DNA from: Spongiihabitans sp963422685
GTDB taxonomy: Bacteria; Pseudomonadota; Gammaproteobacteria; Arenicellales; Poriferihabitantaceae
Assembly: GCA_963422685.1 (NCBI GenBank)
Contig: OY730442.1
Span: 1,550,001-1,614,000 of the forward strand
DNA: 64,000 bases
Direction of reading: 5' to 3'
Shown here: piece after piece, positions 8,800 to 17,535 of the stretch
Layout of the letters: each line of letters begins with the position of its first letter
Numbering within the stretch: the stretch's first letter is position 1
Translations under genes and position numbers: made by a program
The notes under the pieces: generated by a model
Told to the model about the DNA's origin: nothing
What the model saw: only the letters and a program-made list of their open reading frames with translations
The model's database searches: none

Positions 8800-10872
8800 A
8801 TGAGTCAAGTCATTCTACGCAACCGATTACACCTGCAAACCAGTCCCTACCTGTTAGCGCACAGGGATAATCCCGTACATTGGCAGCCCTGGGACGAGGA
8901 GGCACTGGCAATGGCCCGTGACATCCAAAAACCCATACTGTTATCCATCGGATATTCGGCCTGCCACTGGTGTCACGTTATGGCGCAAGAGAGTTTTGAG
9001 GATGTCGAAACCGGGCGGCTAATGAACCAGTTATTTATCAATATAAAGGTTGACCGGGAAGAACGCCCTGACCTCGATAATATTTACCAGTCAGCGTTAG
9101 CGAATATGGGGCAGCAGCGAGGCTGGCCGCTGACCATGTTTTTAACCCCGACCGGAGAGCCATTTTACGGCGGCACCTATTTCCCGGCGACGGCGAGTCG
9201 GGATTTGCCTGCATTTAAAAGTGTGCTGCGCGCAAATTCGGAAGTTTTTCAGCGCGACCCCCGGCAGGCAATGGAACAGGCTGTGAAGCGTGTATCCGAT
9301 TTGACCGCCGCTGCGCACGACACGGGCCGTGGCGAAATTTCTCCAGAATTTCTAAATCATGTGGCAGGTCAAATTCTCGACGGCATGGACATTGTTTACG
9401 GCGGCTTCGGACTTGGTGCCAAGTTTCCACAGACAATGTTGCTTGAGCTATTGTGGAAAGCATACGGTCGTACTGGTCATACACCATTTCGCGATGCGGT
9501 TCTGCGTTCCGCCGAACATATGTGTCTGGGTGGTATTTATGATCATCTGGGAGGCGGGTTCTCACGCTATACCATTGATGACCGGTGGCTGGTTCCGCAT
9601 TTTGAAAAAATGCTGTACGACAATGCGTTGATCATATCGTTACTGATTCTGTTGTGGCGGGCAACCAAAAGCCCGCTCTTTTCCCATTGCATTGCGCAAA
9701 CAGCGGGCTGGATGATACGAGAGATGATGACGCCAGAGGGAGGATTTGCATCAAGCATTGCCGCCGACAGCGAGGGTTACGGCGAAACATGCGGTGGCGA
9801 GGGAGCATTTTATGTATGGAATGAAACCGGGATCGATAGCGCACTGGGTGATGCGGCGCCGTTGTTTAAAAAATATTATGATGTCAATCCTGGTGGCAAC
9901 CGGGATGGTGCAACTATTCTGAACAGGCTGGATCATCCGTTTGGTCAGGATATGGAAGTTGAGGATAAATTAATCCGGCTGCGGGAAAAACTATTCATTG
10001 CGCGTGAACATCGACCCCGGCCAAACCGCGACGATAAAATTCTGGCAGATTGGAACGGTTTGGCCATTTCCGCATTAGCGGAGGCAGGAGTAACTTTTAA
10101 TCGACAGGAATGGATTGATGCGGCGCTGGGCGCCTACGACTTTGTGCGCAATAATATGAGTGCTGAGGATGTGCTCTATCATGCTTACCGACAAGGCCAA
10201 TGCACCCCCATCGCCCTGCTCGACGATTACGCCAATATGGCACGTGCGGCAATTTCGCTTTACCAAATCAGCGGGGAATCCGGTTATTTGCAGCAGGCCC
10301 GGGATTGGGTCGCAATTACCGATAGACACTACCGGGATGCGGATGGAGGCGGCTATTTTTTTACGGCGGATAATGCGCAATCAATAATTATTCGCACCAA
10401 AACCGCATCCGAAACCGCCACACCCTCAGGCAATGGAATGATGGTCAATATACTCGCACACCTGCATATCCTGACCGCCGATGACACGTATCGCCAGCGT
10501 GCCGAATCGACTATCGCCGCGTTCAGCGCTGGCGCCCAGTCCGATTTTGTCGGTATGGCATCACTGTTAAATCACAGTGAACTCTTGCGTGATCTTCTGC
10601 AAATTGTCATTGTGGGCAATTTTGATGACGAGGAAGCGCAAAAATTCGTTCGGGTAATTTATGAGACGGCAACGCCAGCTCGGTTGGTTCTGACCCTGGC
10701 GCCTGATGCGGTGCTGCCTAAAGAGCATCCAGCCTCAGCAAAGAGACTGATAAATAATCAGACCGTCGTATACATCTGCTCCGGTAATACCTGTCAGGCG
10801 CCAATAACCGAAGTGACAGCATTAAAATCATTGCTCAACCAGTTGTCTTTTCCCCGGGCGGCCATCACCTGA
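8800..10872 (+). CDS. DUF255 thioredoxin-domain protein (YyaL/SPATA20-like)
   Basis: A 690-residue member of the DUF255 family: an N-terminal thioredoxin-like domain (about residues 5-165) with the CxxC motif in SACHWCHVM, and a long C-terminal region resembling six-hairpin glycosidases. The family is widespread from bacteria to man (SPATA20) and its biochemical role is not settled. The ATG at 8800, preceded by GGAAAG, is better than the TTG at 8788. The gene lies 24 nt after the ferredoxin gene on the same strand and ends the cluster that starts at 4519. The stop codon overlaps the first arm of an imperfect inverted repeat. Confidence 0.9.
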   Translation: MSQVILRNRLHLQTSPYLLAHRDNPVHWQPWDEEALAMARDIQKPILLSIGYSACHWCHVMAQESFEDVETGRLMNQLFINIKVDREERPDLDNIYQSALANMGQQRGWPLTMFLTPTGEPFYGGTYFPATASRDLPAFKSVLRANSEVFQRDPRQAMEQAVKRVSDLTAAAHDTGRGEISPEFLNHVAGQILDGMDIVYGGFGLGAKFPQTMLLELLWKAYGRTGHTPFRDAVLRSAEHMCLGGIYDHLGGGFSRYTIDDRWLVPHFEKMLYDNALIISLLILLWRATKSPLFSHCIAQTAGWMIREMMTPEGGFASSIAADSEGYGETCGGEGAFYVWNETGIDSALGDAAPLFKKYYDVNPGGNRDGATILNRLDHPFGQDMEVEDKLIRLREKLFIAREHRPRPNRDDKILADWNGLAISALAEAGVTFNRQEWIDAALGAYDFVRNNMSAEDVLYHAYRQGQCTPIALLDDYANMARAAISLYQISGESGYLQQARDWVAITDRHYRDADGGGYFFTADNAQSIIIRTKTASETATPSGNGMMVNILAHLHILTADDTYRQRAESTIAAFSAGAQSDFVGMASLLNHSELLRDLLQIVIVGNFDDEEAQKFVRVIYETATPARLVLTLAPDAVLPKEHPASAKRLINNQTVVYICSGNTCQAPITEVTALKSLLNQLSFPRAAIT

Positions 10873-10931
10873 AGAGGGGTCGTATCCAATTTATTAAATT
10901 CCAACTGTGTAATTGGAGGATACTCCTCTTC
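10871..10931. repeat. Imperfect inverted repeat at the end of the DUF255 gene
   Basis: Two 21-nt arms (10871-10891 and 10911-10931) match at about 16 of 21 positions when one is reverse-complemented; their outer (GAAGAGG) and inner (CCAATT) ends are perfect. The loop is about 19 nt and no T-run follows. It may be a weak attenuator or a processing hairpin. Confidence 0.45.
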
Positions 10932-11053
10932 GGATATTCGCGAGCAAACTCAAAAACAGCTTGCCGGTTATTGGCGAATGATTGAGAGTGGAGAGCAGAC
11001 TATATAAGGTGTCGGCCTGTATATTATGTTCAAAGCTCTGCACTGGTGCCCGA

Positions 11054-11572
11054 CTATTCTGACTGAGTCAAGACTGCCGTAAACTTACTGGTAGCAAAGC
11101 CGAACAAGGCACCGATTACCATCGAAATGATGACCACGATAAGCGCGTTATCGAGGGTCGCCGAGAACAGAGCCTCAAGGTTCAGTTTGTCGGGGGTTTG
11201 CAATAAAAATGCAAAGGTACAGGCATAACCATATGTTGTGGCCGGGATGGAGGAAAGCGCCGGGATACTCGCCATAATGGTGTACGCTCCCACAGTTACC
11301 GCGACTACAATTCCGCCCCACAATGGCAGTGTCAGGGACTCGGCCAACGGTATGGCAAGAATTACAATTGCCGCTATCCAGGCACAAACCACTCCAAATA
11401 TATTGCAGACAACGGTGCTCCTTAATGATGGGCCATCTGCGCCACTGTGAAAGTAACAGGCCCAGGCCACGAATGCCGCCCAAATAAGGATAGTGCCTAC
11501 AGACAAAAATATCCACGTAGCAACACCCGCGAGTAAGCTGATACTAATAGCCAATGGTACTAGACCGGTCAT
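11054..11572 (-). CDS. DUF1097 membrane protein
   Basis: A 172-residue, very hydrophobic protein with five or six predicted membrane helices, matching the DUF1097 family (Escherichia coli YcdZ is a member). Function is unknown for the family. The start is well supported by AGGAGG 8 nt upstream on the minus strand. It stands alone, convergent with the DUF255 gene on its left and in the same direction as the Rieske remnants on its right, and it appears intact. Confidence 0.8.
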   Translation of the reverse strand: MTGLVPLAISISLLAGVATWIFLSVGTILIWAAFVAWACYFHSGADGPSLRSTVVCNIFGVVCAWIAAIVILAIPLAESLTLPLWGGIVVAVTVGAYTIMASIPALSSIPATTYGYACTFAFLLQTPDKLNLEALFSATLDNALIVVIISMVIGALFGFATSKFTAVLTQSE

Positions 11573-11711
11573 ACTGGACCTCCTGAATTTTAATCAACTG
11601 GAACGCATGTTTAACCAGCATCCCGGATGCTGGCCAACCCAAATTGGAATGATCAATTCGGTCAGGCTGAAAGTAAATAGGTAGGCATACCCAATATTTC
11701 GCCCAATATTT

Positions 11712-11866
11712 CTATGTTATAGAAAGTATCAGGGGTGGATTAGGGAAGGCAGGATTCTCCATTGACCAGAACGGCTCAACCCTTATCCTTCGGTGCACAG
11801 AGTTTTTGCGACCAGTCTGCCGGTCTGGCTGGCGCCGATTATTACGAGAGTTTGCGTGTTGTCCAT
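11712..11866 (-). pseudogene. Ferredoxin reductase remnant (N-terminal scrap)
   Basis: From an ATG at 11866 the minus strand reads MDNTQTLVIIGASQTGRLVA and then KTLCTEG before a stop at 11783-11785. This is the FAD-binding N terminus of a Rieske-type ferredoxin reductase (V-I-I-G-A-S-x-x-G). In a shifted frame the next stretch reads RIRV and ENPAFPNPPL, which fits weakly the usual segment ending in PxxRPPL. Everything beyond about 11712 is missing. It lies just downstream of a Rieske ferredoxin gene, the usual place for such a reductase. The first 27 codons are convincing; the shifted continuation is less certain. Confidence 0.6.
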
Positions 11867-11940
11867 TCGCAGTATGTCGTACCCTGACCTGATTTTTACC
11901 GTCTCCGGTATTAGCCATTCTTCACATTTATAAAATTGTT

Positions 11941-12264
11941 TTATCGCCGGCAACGAACCTGCCAGCCCGCTTTTTCAATGCCGACGTAAATTGTATTGCC
12001 ATCAAACTTCACAGGGTAAGTCTTGAGGTCGATCTCAGCAGGCGGACTTACCGCTTTCCCGGTCTTGATATTAAAACAGGCGCCGTGCAGCGGGCACTCA
12101 ATCCGGCTTCCTTCGACAAAACCATCGGCAAGTTTGACGTTTTCATGCGTGCACAGTCCATGTGTCGCATAGAACCTGCCTTCTATCCGGTAGAGCGCGA
12201 TATCCTCTTCGTCAACCACAACCGCCATAACCTCCTCGTCATCCAGGTCATTTGTGCTGGCCAC
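11941..12264 (-). CDS. Rieske [2Fe-2S] ferredoxin
   Basis: A 107-residue Rieske ferredoxin of the type that feeds electrons to aromatic-ring dioxygenases. The two ligand boxes are intact: CTHENVKLADG (C-x-H) and CPLHGACFN (C-x2-H). The start is doubtful. The only in-frame start-like codon near the N terminus is the GTG at 12264, but the frame continues upstream through residues that look like a normal N terminus (KIEFHAVAS), and no ATG is found there. The gene may have lost its start and be undergoing decay like its neighbours. No oxygenase component is present nearby. Confidence 0.8.
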   Translation of the reverse strand: MASTNDLDDEEVMAVVVDEEDIALYRIEGRFYATHGLCTHENVKLADGFVEGSRIECPLHGACFNIKTGKAVSPPAEIDLKTYPVKFDGNTIYVGIEKAGWQVRCRR

Positions 12265-12321
12265 AGCATGAAACTCTATTTTACCCGCCAGTCTATCCGC
12301 AGGTGAATGTCTAACTGCGGG

Positions 12322-12643
12322 CTACGATTTAGTGCTGTCCTGAAGTTCAATAGCAACCGCAGTCTGCTCAATTGAAACGGGGTAGAGTCGCAGCTTTCTG
12401 CCCGGGTTCTGTGTCAGGCAGTCTCCGGTTTTCACGTCGAACTTCCATCCATGCAACGGACATTGTATGACCGACCCCGTTAATTTCCCTTTACCCAGCG
12501 ACCACCTTTATGCGTGCAGTGATTCTGGGTGGCATAGAAGTGGCCCTCTACATGGTACAGCGCGATGCGCGTTGTTCTATCATAAAAGCCTTGCAGCTTC
12601 CTTCTGGAACTTCCGACAGGTCACAAAGTACATGCTTGGCCAT
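12322..12643 (-). pseudogene. Second Rieske ferredoxin, two frameshifts
   Basis: The minus strand starts at 12643 with MAKHVLCDLSEVPEG and, across two frameshifts (after FMIE and after RWVKG), continues with RIALYHVEGHFYATQNHCTH, then a third segment with VIQCPLHGWKFD and ends at 12322-12324. Both Rieske ligand boxes (CTHKGG and CPLHGW) can still be read, so the lesions are recent. It encodes a paralogue of the neighbouring Rieske ferredoxin. No single frame covers the protein and it should not be functional. Confidence 0.75.
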
Positions 12644-12670
12644 ATTTACCAGGACGCAATAATTGAATTT

Positions 12671-13259
12671 TTAATTCAATTCAATGTATATCTCGACGTC
12701 ACTCACTCCACTTGAATCCCAGTGCGGGTAGTCGCTGGTAAGCCCCATATTTCGACCGCCGAACCATTCCACCGTTTCTGCGAGCAAGGCTTCTGCGGGT
12801 TCAAAAGAGCAGATTGTGCATTGTCGCTTGAAGTAGTCAGATGGATTAATGGTGAGTTCTGCGGTCTCACGTTTTGGGTGGCTTGCAACGCGTTCGTCCA
12901 TACGAAACGGAAAATAGGGTACTCAGGTTGCTCCGGCTTCGCAAAATAATACCTGACGCGCAGGGTGGTGTTCCAACACGCCGTATCCAATCAGTCCACA
13001 CATGCCGGTGGCTATTTCACAGGGATGCGAGACGACATGGGCAAGCCAGTGCTTATCGTACTTGTAGTCGGTGCTATAAGGTGGCGTTGTAGGTACTGGT
13101 GGCTTCATGGAACAGCAGAGCCATGCCTAAATCGGTCATGGTCTTCCAAACCGGCTCCCAGCTTTCCTCCCAGTAATGCACGCCATTCATCACGTTAGGC
13201 TGCATCCACACAGTGGTTGCGCCGAGTTGGTGGCAACGCTTGATTTCTGCTTTGGACAT
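12671..13259 (-). pseudogene. Amidohydrolase-2 (ACMSD-like) remnant
   Basis: Segments on the minus strand match a metal-dependent amidohydrolase/decarboxylase of the PF04909 type: GATTVWMQPNVMNGVHYW, then HPCEIATGMCGLIGYGVLE, then LTSDYPHWDSSG. There is one frameshift near 13075-13105 and one in-frame TGA at 12923-12925, where relatives usually have tryptophan (EAG-x-W-V-P-Y). Roughly the first third to half of the family length and the last 30-40 residues are missing. The start at 13259 still has a good ribosome site (AGGAGC). Relatives act on aromatic or aliphatic carboxylates, which fits the catabolic neighbours. Confidence 0.75.
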
Positions 13260-13379
13260 AATTCTGTGCTCCTGTTAATACTGGTTTTCTATACTAAAGA
13301 GTAGCTTGGTGCGCAGTCAGCGCCCGAATTACCTTCGGTTACTTAAAAATTAACACTTTAAAAATTAAGGAGACTGGTT

Positions 13380-14340
13380 ATGAGAACAAATTCTCTTGCA
13401 TCCATCCTGTCTTTTGCGCTGTTTACCATAGGCATTTGCGGCACCATGGCCAGTGCCCAGAATTTTCCGTCGCGGCCTGTGGATATGGTTGTCAGTTTTG
13501 GCCCGGGCGGCGGTGCGGACGGAATGGGCAGAATGGTGGCACGTATCCTGTCACCCCTTATCAATGTGCCGGTTCCGGCGTCAAATATAGCCGGAGCAGC
13601 AGGCAATACCGGGCTAACCAAGGTAGCCAATGCCGAAGCTGGTGGTTATACGATTGGTACCATGACCGGTTTGACGGTATCGTCCTGGGCCGCAGGGATG
13701 GGTAGCCTGACACCGGATGATTTTTCCTACTTGGCGATTGCACAATCTTCTCCATCCATGTTGTTTGCGCCAGTGATAGTCAGTTCAAAAATTATCAGGA
13801 CTTGCTGGATTACACGGCAGCCAATCCTGGAAAAGTGCGTGTGGCCACGGCTGGACTTGGGACGCTTGATGATTGTGAAGTTTCTTGGAACCAAAGGGTA
13901 CGAAATGAAAAATGTGCCTTACGCCAAACCGGCTGAGCGTTATATTTCCCCGCTGGGCGGTCATACAGAACTCCTCTACGAAGAACCTGGCGACGTAGTC
14001 CAGTTTGTGGAAGGGGAGGGGGGCAGATGCGTCTGTTGGTGGTTTTCGGTGAACAGCGGCACGCCAGTTTTCCGATGTCCCGACTTCTTTCGAGTTTGGG
14101 CATGAGATTTCGTTTCCCAATTGGCGCGGTGTGGTAACCCGGGCAGGCGTACCGACAGATCGTATTACGATCCTTAACAATGCGATGAATCAGGTGATGG
14201 CCGACCCGGAGTAGAAGAAATATTGTGCGGTAAAATTCAGTTGCATTGAGCCATCTACTCCAGGCGAAAGCCTTGCTTTCGTGAAAAAACAATTCGCTGA
14301 TCTGTCCAGGTTTATGCAACAGTTTGGACTCACCCAATAG
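13380..14340 (+). pseudogene. TctC/Bug-type periplasmic substrate receptor, frameshifted
   Basis: The N terminus is intact: a Sec signal peptide ending near ASA, then NFPSRPVDMVVSFGPGGGAD, the canonical start of a tripartite tricarboxylate transporter receptor. Reading continues over frameshifts near 13770 (to FKNYQDLLDYTAANPGKVRV), 13860 (back to VKFLGTKGYEM), about 14015 and about 14070-14080 (to ELGHEISFPNWRGVVTRAG), with an in-frame stop at 14212-14214, and ends at FMQQFGLTQ (14338-14340). The ribosome site (AAGGAG) survives. The intact protein would have been about 320 residues. It heads a tctCBA-type cluster. Confidence 0.85.
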
Positions 14341-14416
14341 AAACGAATCCACTGAACAGAGGTCGCCGCTTTTGGGGCGCCTGATCCTGGAGTTCCGGGA
14401 TTAGCAGACGCTCGAC

Positions 14417-14944
14417 GTGCTGACCTCGCTTAACCGTTCAGGTTTGACCGGGCCACTGGTAGCAGTGAGTGCCGGAATCATTGCTTTGATGTTTCTTCAA
14501 ACTGGCAGCGAAACCAAGCTGGTAGTTGATGCCAACAGCCTGGGCCCGGCGAGCTGGCCGCGAGTAATGTTGATTGGCGTTATTGTGTCTGGTTTGCTAT
14601 GGGGGTGGTCGCGCTGGAAGCCGGGCAAGCATAGTGTCAGCCAGGACCCTGGTAACGAAACTCAACACGATAATCTGAAACTTGCTGTGGGCCTTTTTGC
14701 CATCATTTTGTATGGTGCCGCAATGGTTTATCTCGGTTTCGCGTTTGCCGCCTTTCTTTTTCTCGTTTCGTGGTTTCTGATAGGCGGCTTACGCGCGCCA
14801 CTGTTACTTTTCACCAATAGCCTGTTAACAACGATCGCACTGCTGTATTTATTTCTTAAAATAGCCTATCTGCCGCTGCCGCGCGGGGTTGGATTCATGG
14901 ATACGTTAACGGTGAACCTGTGTCAGTATCTGGGGATTTTTTAG
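14417..14944 (+). CDS. Tripartite tricarboxylate transporter TctB-like small membrane subunit
   Basis: A 175-residue protein with four hydrophobic helices, matching the TctB family, the small membrane subunit of tripartite tricarboxylate transporters. The start is a GTG at 14417 without a strong ribosome site. The frame is uninterrupted, unlike the receptor before it and the large subunit after it. Since TctB has no known role without TctA and TctC, it is probably a non-functional survivor. Substrate is unknown; the Rieske and amidohydrolase remnants hint at an aromatic acid. Confidence 0.75.
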   Translation: MLTSLNRSGLTGPLVAVSAGIIALMFLQTGSETKLVVDANSLGPASWPRVMLIGVIVSGLLWGWSRWKPGKHSVSQDPGNETQHDNLKLAVGLFAIILYGAAMVYLGFAFAAFLFLVSWFLIGGLRAPLLLFTNSLLTTIALLYLFLKIAYLPLPRGVGFMDTLTVNLCQYLGIF

Positions 14945-14988
14945 AACCAGTGACGGGCTGGATTTGCAATCAGGTGCGGTAGAAAATA

Positions 14989-16391
14989 ATGATAGATATT
15001 CTGCATAACCTGATGGCGGGTTTGTCGCATCTATTCGGCGTTACCCCCATTTTGTTATTGATTGTCGGAATTTTTATTGGCGTTATTGCGGGTGCATTGC
15101 CCGGTATCTCGTTCGTCAATGCAATGGCGCTGCCGTTTACCCATGTTATGGCGCCGGCCAACGTCATGGTATTTCTTTCCGGTTTGTATTGCGGCGGCGT
15201 CTTTGGTGGTTCAATTTCGTCCATTCTGATTAATATTTCAGGGCCGAGTCGTTGCCAGCAACCTGGAATGGTTACCCGATGACCCGGCGCGGTGAATCTG
15301 CGCACGCACTGGGAATCGCCATAACCGGTTCGGCCATTGGTGGAATCGCCGGTACATTGATGATGATTTTTCTATCACCTCCGTTCGCCAGCTTCGCATT
15401 GAAATTCGATCAGCCGGAGTTTTTTGCTGCGACTGTTGGGACTGGTGTCGGTGGCGATTGCCAAAGGCAGCATGATGGCCAGTATGGTCTCGCTGTTTAT
15501 CGGCTTATCTGTCGGTGCTATCGGGCTGGACCCGTTGTACGCCATGCCTCGCTTGACCTTCGGCTGGCACGTGCTGGATAACGGTGTGAGCTTTGTGGTG
15601 GTGTTGATCGGCATGTTTGCAATTGGTGAAGTGCTCGGCTGTGTTATCAGCGCAATATCAGGGCTGGTGCAATCATCGGCGCGATTATTGCCTATGGGGT
15701 TGAAAAGCAGGTATCCAAACGCGGCGATGAGTCTGGTACTGGTGTGGAAGCAGGACTCGCTGCCCCCGAAACTGCTAAAAACGCTACTACGGGTACGGCA
15801 ACCATACCGCTGTTGACCCTGGGAATCCTTGGCAGTGCAGCTACCGCCATCATGTTGGCAGCGCTCATGTTGCACGGCGTCAACCCGGGTCCGATGTTGT
15901 TTATTACCGGTACCGATTTAGTCTGCACCGTGTTTGCTGCCTATCCGGTTGCAAATCTGCTGATGATCGCGGTCGGAATGTTGGTCGCGCGCGGCTTCGC
16001 GTTATTGATGAAGATTCCACCAGTGTTTCTGTTTGGATTAATCGTGGCGTTGTGTCTGGTGGGCGCCTTCGGTGTGCGTAACAATATGGCGGACGTATAC
16101 ATCTGCATCAGTTTTGGAATTTTAGGTTATCTGTTGCGGCGCCATAATGTGCCTTCAGCTCCGCTTATTCTGGGTGTCATACTCGGTTCGCTGGCTGAGC
16201 GATATTTCCTGACCTCAATGATTTCCTACGATAATCAGGTGTCGGTCTTTTTTATACGACCATTAAGTGGCTCAATTATGCTCATGGCATTTGCATTCCT
16301 GGCGTGGTCGTTATGGCCGAACATCAAGCAATTGCTCGTGTGTCGTAATGCCGACTCGTGCATCAATACTGAATCGGGTACCAGCGAGTAA
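14989..16391 (+). pseudogene. TctA large membrane subunit, three frameshifts
   Basis: Four successive segments in changing frames rebuild a TctA protein of about 465 residues. It opens with MIDILHNLMAGLSHLFGVTP at 14989 and keeps the family signature GVIAGALPGIS. The frame shifts near 15255, 15425 and 15745-15790, and the last segment runs to 16391, including HGVNPGPMLF. All hydrophobic segments are still recognisable, so inactivation is recent. It would have worked with the TctB-like gene and the broken receptor upstream. Confidence 0.85.
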
Positions 16392-16411
16392 TTGGTTACG
16401 CCACTGGGGTT

Positions 16412-16771
16412 ATGGAGTTTGCCTTTAATCCATTGGTGGTGTTTGGCCGGAGTCTATTCGCCGGATTTCTGATGGCGATGGGTGGGGGCGGCTTTCTGGT
16501 GGCGCCTTTTATGGCGAGTATCTTGTTATTCCCGATGTTCTTCGTGGTAGGCACGGCGCTGGTAGCACTGATGATACCGCTGATGGCGAGTGTCTCCACT
16601 TATCTATAGCTAAACGTTCATATCGACTGGGCCCTGGTGGCCGTCGAGGTGTCTGGTATCGCTATCGGATCGCTTATTGGCCCGGTTATTAATCAACGCC
16701 TCAAGGAGCGATATATACGTTTGTTTGTCGCGTTTGTACTGATGTGTGTCGGCGCCTATTATCTTGTCTGA
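16412..16771 (+). pseudogene. TauE/SafE-type anion exporter remnant with in-frame stop
   Basis: The frame from 16412 reads AGFLMAMGGGGFLVAP, typical of TauE/SafE permeases, and runs into an in-frame TAG at 16607-16609. The same frame continues as HIDWALVAVEVSGIAIGSL and ends at 16769-16771. Together about 119 residues, half the normal length, so one half of the two-fold repeat protein is missing. The family exports sulfite, sulfoacetate or other organosulfur anions. Confidence 0.65.
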
Positions 16772-17185
16772 GGAAATCTGCGAATGGAGCAAAGATCGCA
16801 ATACCGCTGTCTCACTTAACAACTTGATGATATTGAACTGGCGTGGGAAGAAAGTTATCCAAACGTATCCAGAATTCGCTGGCCGGCCCCATCCGCTAGC
16901 AGCATTTTTCCCGAGCTGTTTGATTTGGTTGATATTTAACAGCGGCAACATGACGACCGCGTATCACCCAGGCATTTGTAAGCCCGAAAAACTGCTGGCA
17001 CATAAACCTATGGAATAATTATCAGGTAGTCAGGCAAAATCCATAGATCAACAAACCCGGCCTGGCAAGCAGATCTAAAGTGTCTTGTAACGCCTCAATA
17101 CCTAATAAATGTCAACAAATAGACAGCTATCCCCCGTGCAGTGATTAAAACTACTGCACTTATTCCATAGAGGCTTGCACCTGAT
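16772..17185. other. Stretch without an intact gene
   Basis: No intact gene is visible. On the plus strand from about 16784 a broken frame reads LDDIELAWEESYPNVSRIRW and FPELFDLVDI between stops. This looks like former coding sequence but I cannot name it. It precedes the iron-sulfur remnant, so it may once have belonged to the molybdoenzyme operon. Confidence 0.4.
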
Positions 17186-17535
17186 ATGCAATTAGCGCTG
17201 TCCATCGATCTCGAATGTTGTACTGGTTGTCAGGAATGCGTACAGGCCTGTCCTATGGCGCGATAAGTTTCGACCAGCGCCGCTATAAAGCGGAAAAGTG
17301 CGATCTGTGCGCGGATCGCCGGGAATCAAATCGTGGTGGTCCAGCCTGCGCCGCTGTGTGCCCGGGCCGTGCCATCAAGTTTGGGGATCGCGCTGTGCTG
17401 GCATTGGAGGCTCGTGCAGAGGGTCGCGAAATTTGTAGCATTGATCACTTTGGGCTGCTGGCGCCTGCCACCCTCTACCTTGAACACGTGCCACGCACCG
17501 AACAGTTCTCAAATTCCACAGAACCGGATGAATAG
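17186..17535 (+). pseudogene. 4Fe-4S electron-transfer subunit remnant
   Basis: From the ATG at 17186 the frame reads IDLECCTGCQECVQACP, then stops at 17264-17266. After a frameshift the neighbouring frame continues from about 17262 with YGAISFDQRRYKAEKCDLC and PACAAVCPGRAIKFGD to 17535. These are ferredoxin cluster motifs of the beta subunit of DMSO-reductase-family enzymes. Family members are usually near 200 residues with four cluster motifs; here the first clusters are missing or merged. It overlaps the start of the molybdopterin oxidoreductase remnant by 8 nt, as in an operon. Confidence 0.75.

Noticed and set aside
12923..12925. TGA read as tryptophan
   Set aside because: The amidohydrolase TGA sits where Trp is expected, but intact genes such as clpX and the CbbQ-type ATPase end in TGA and core proteins use TGG for Trp, so a changed code is very unlikely.
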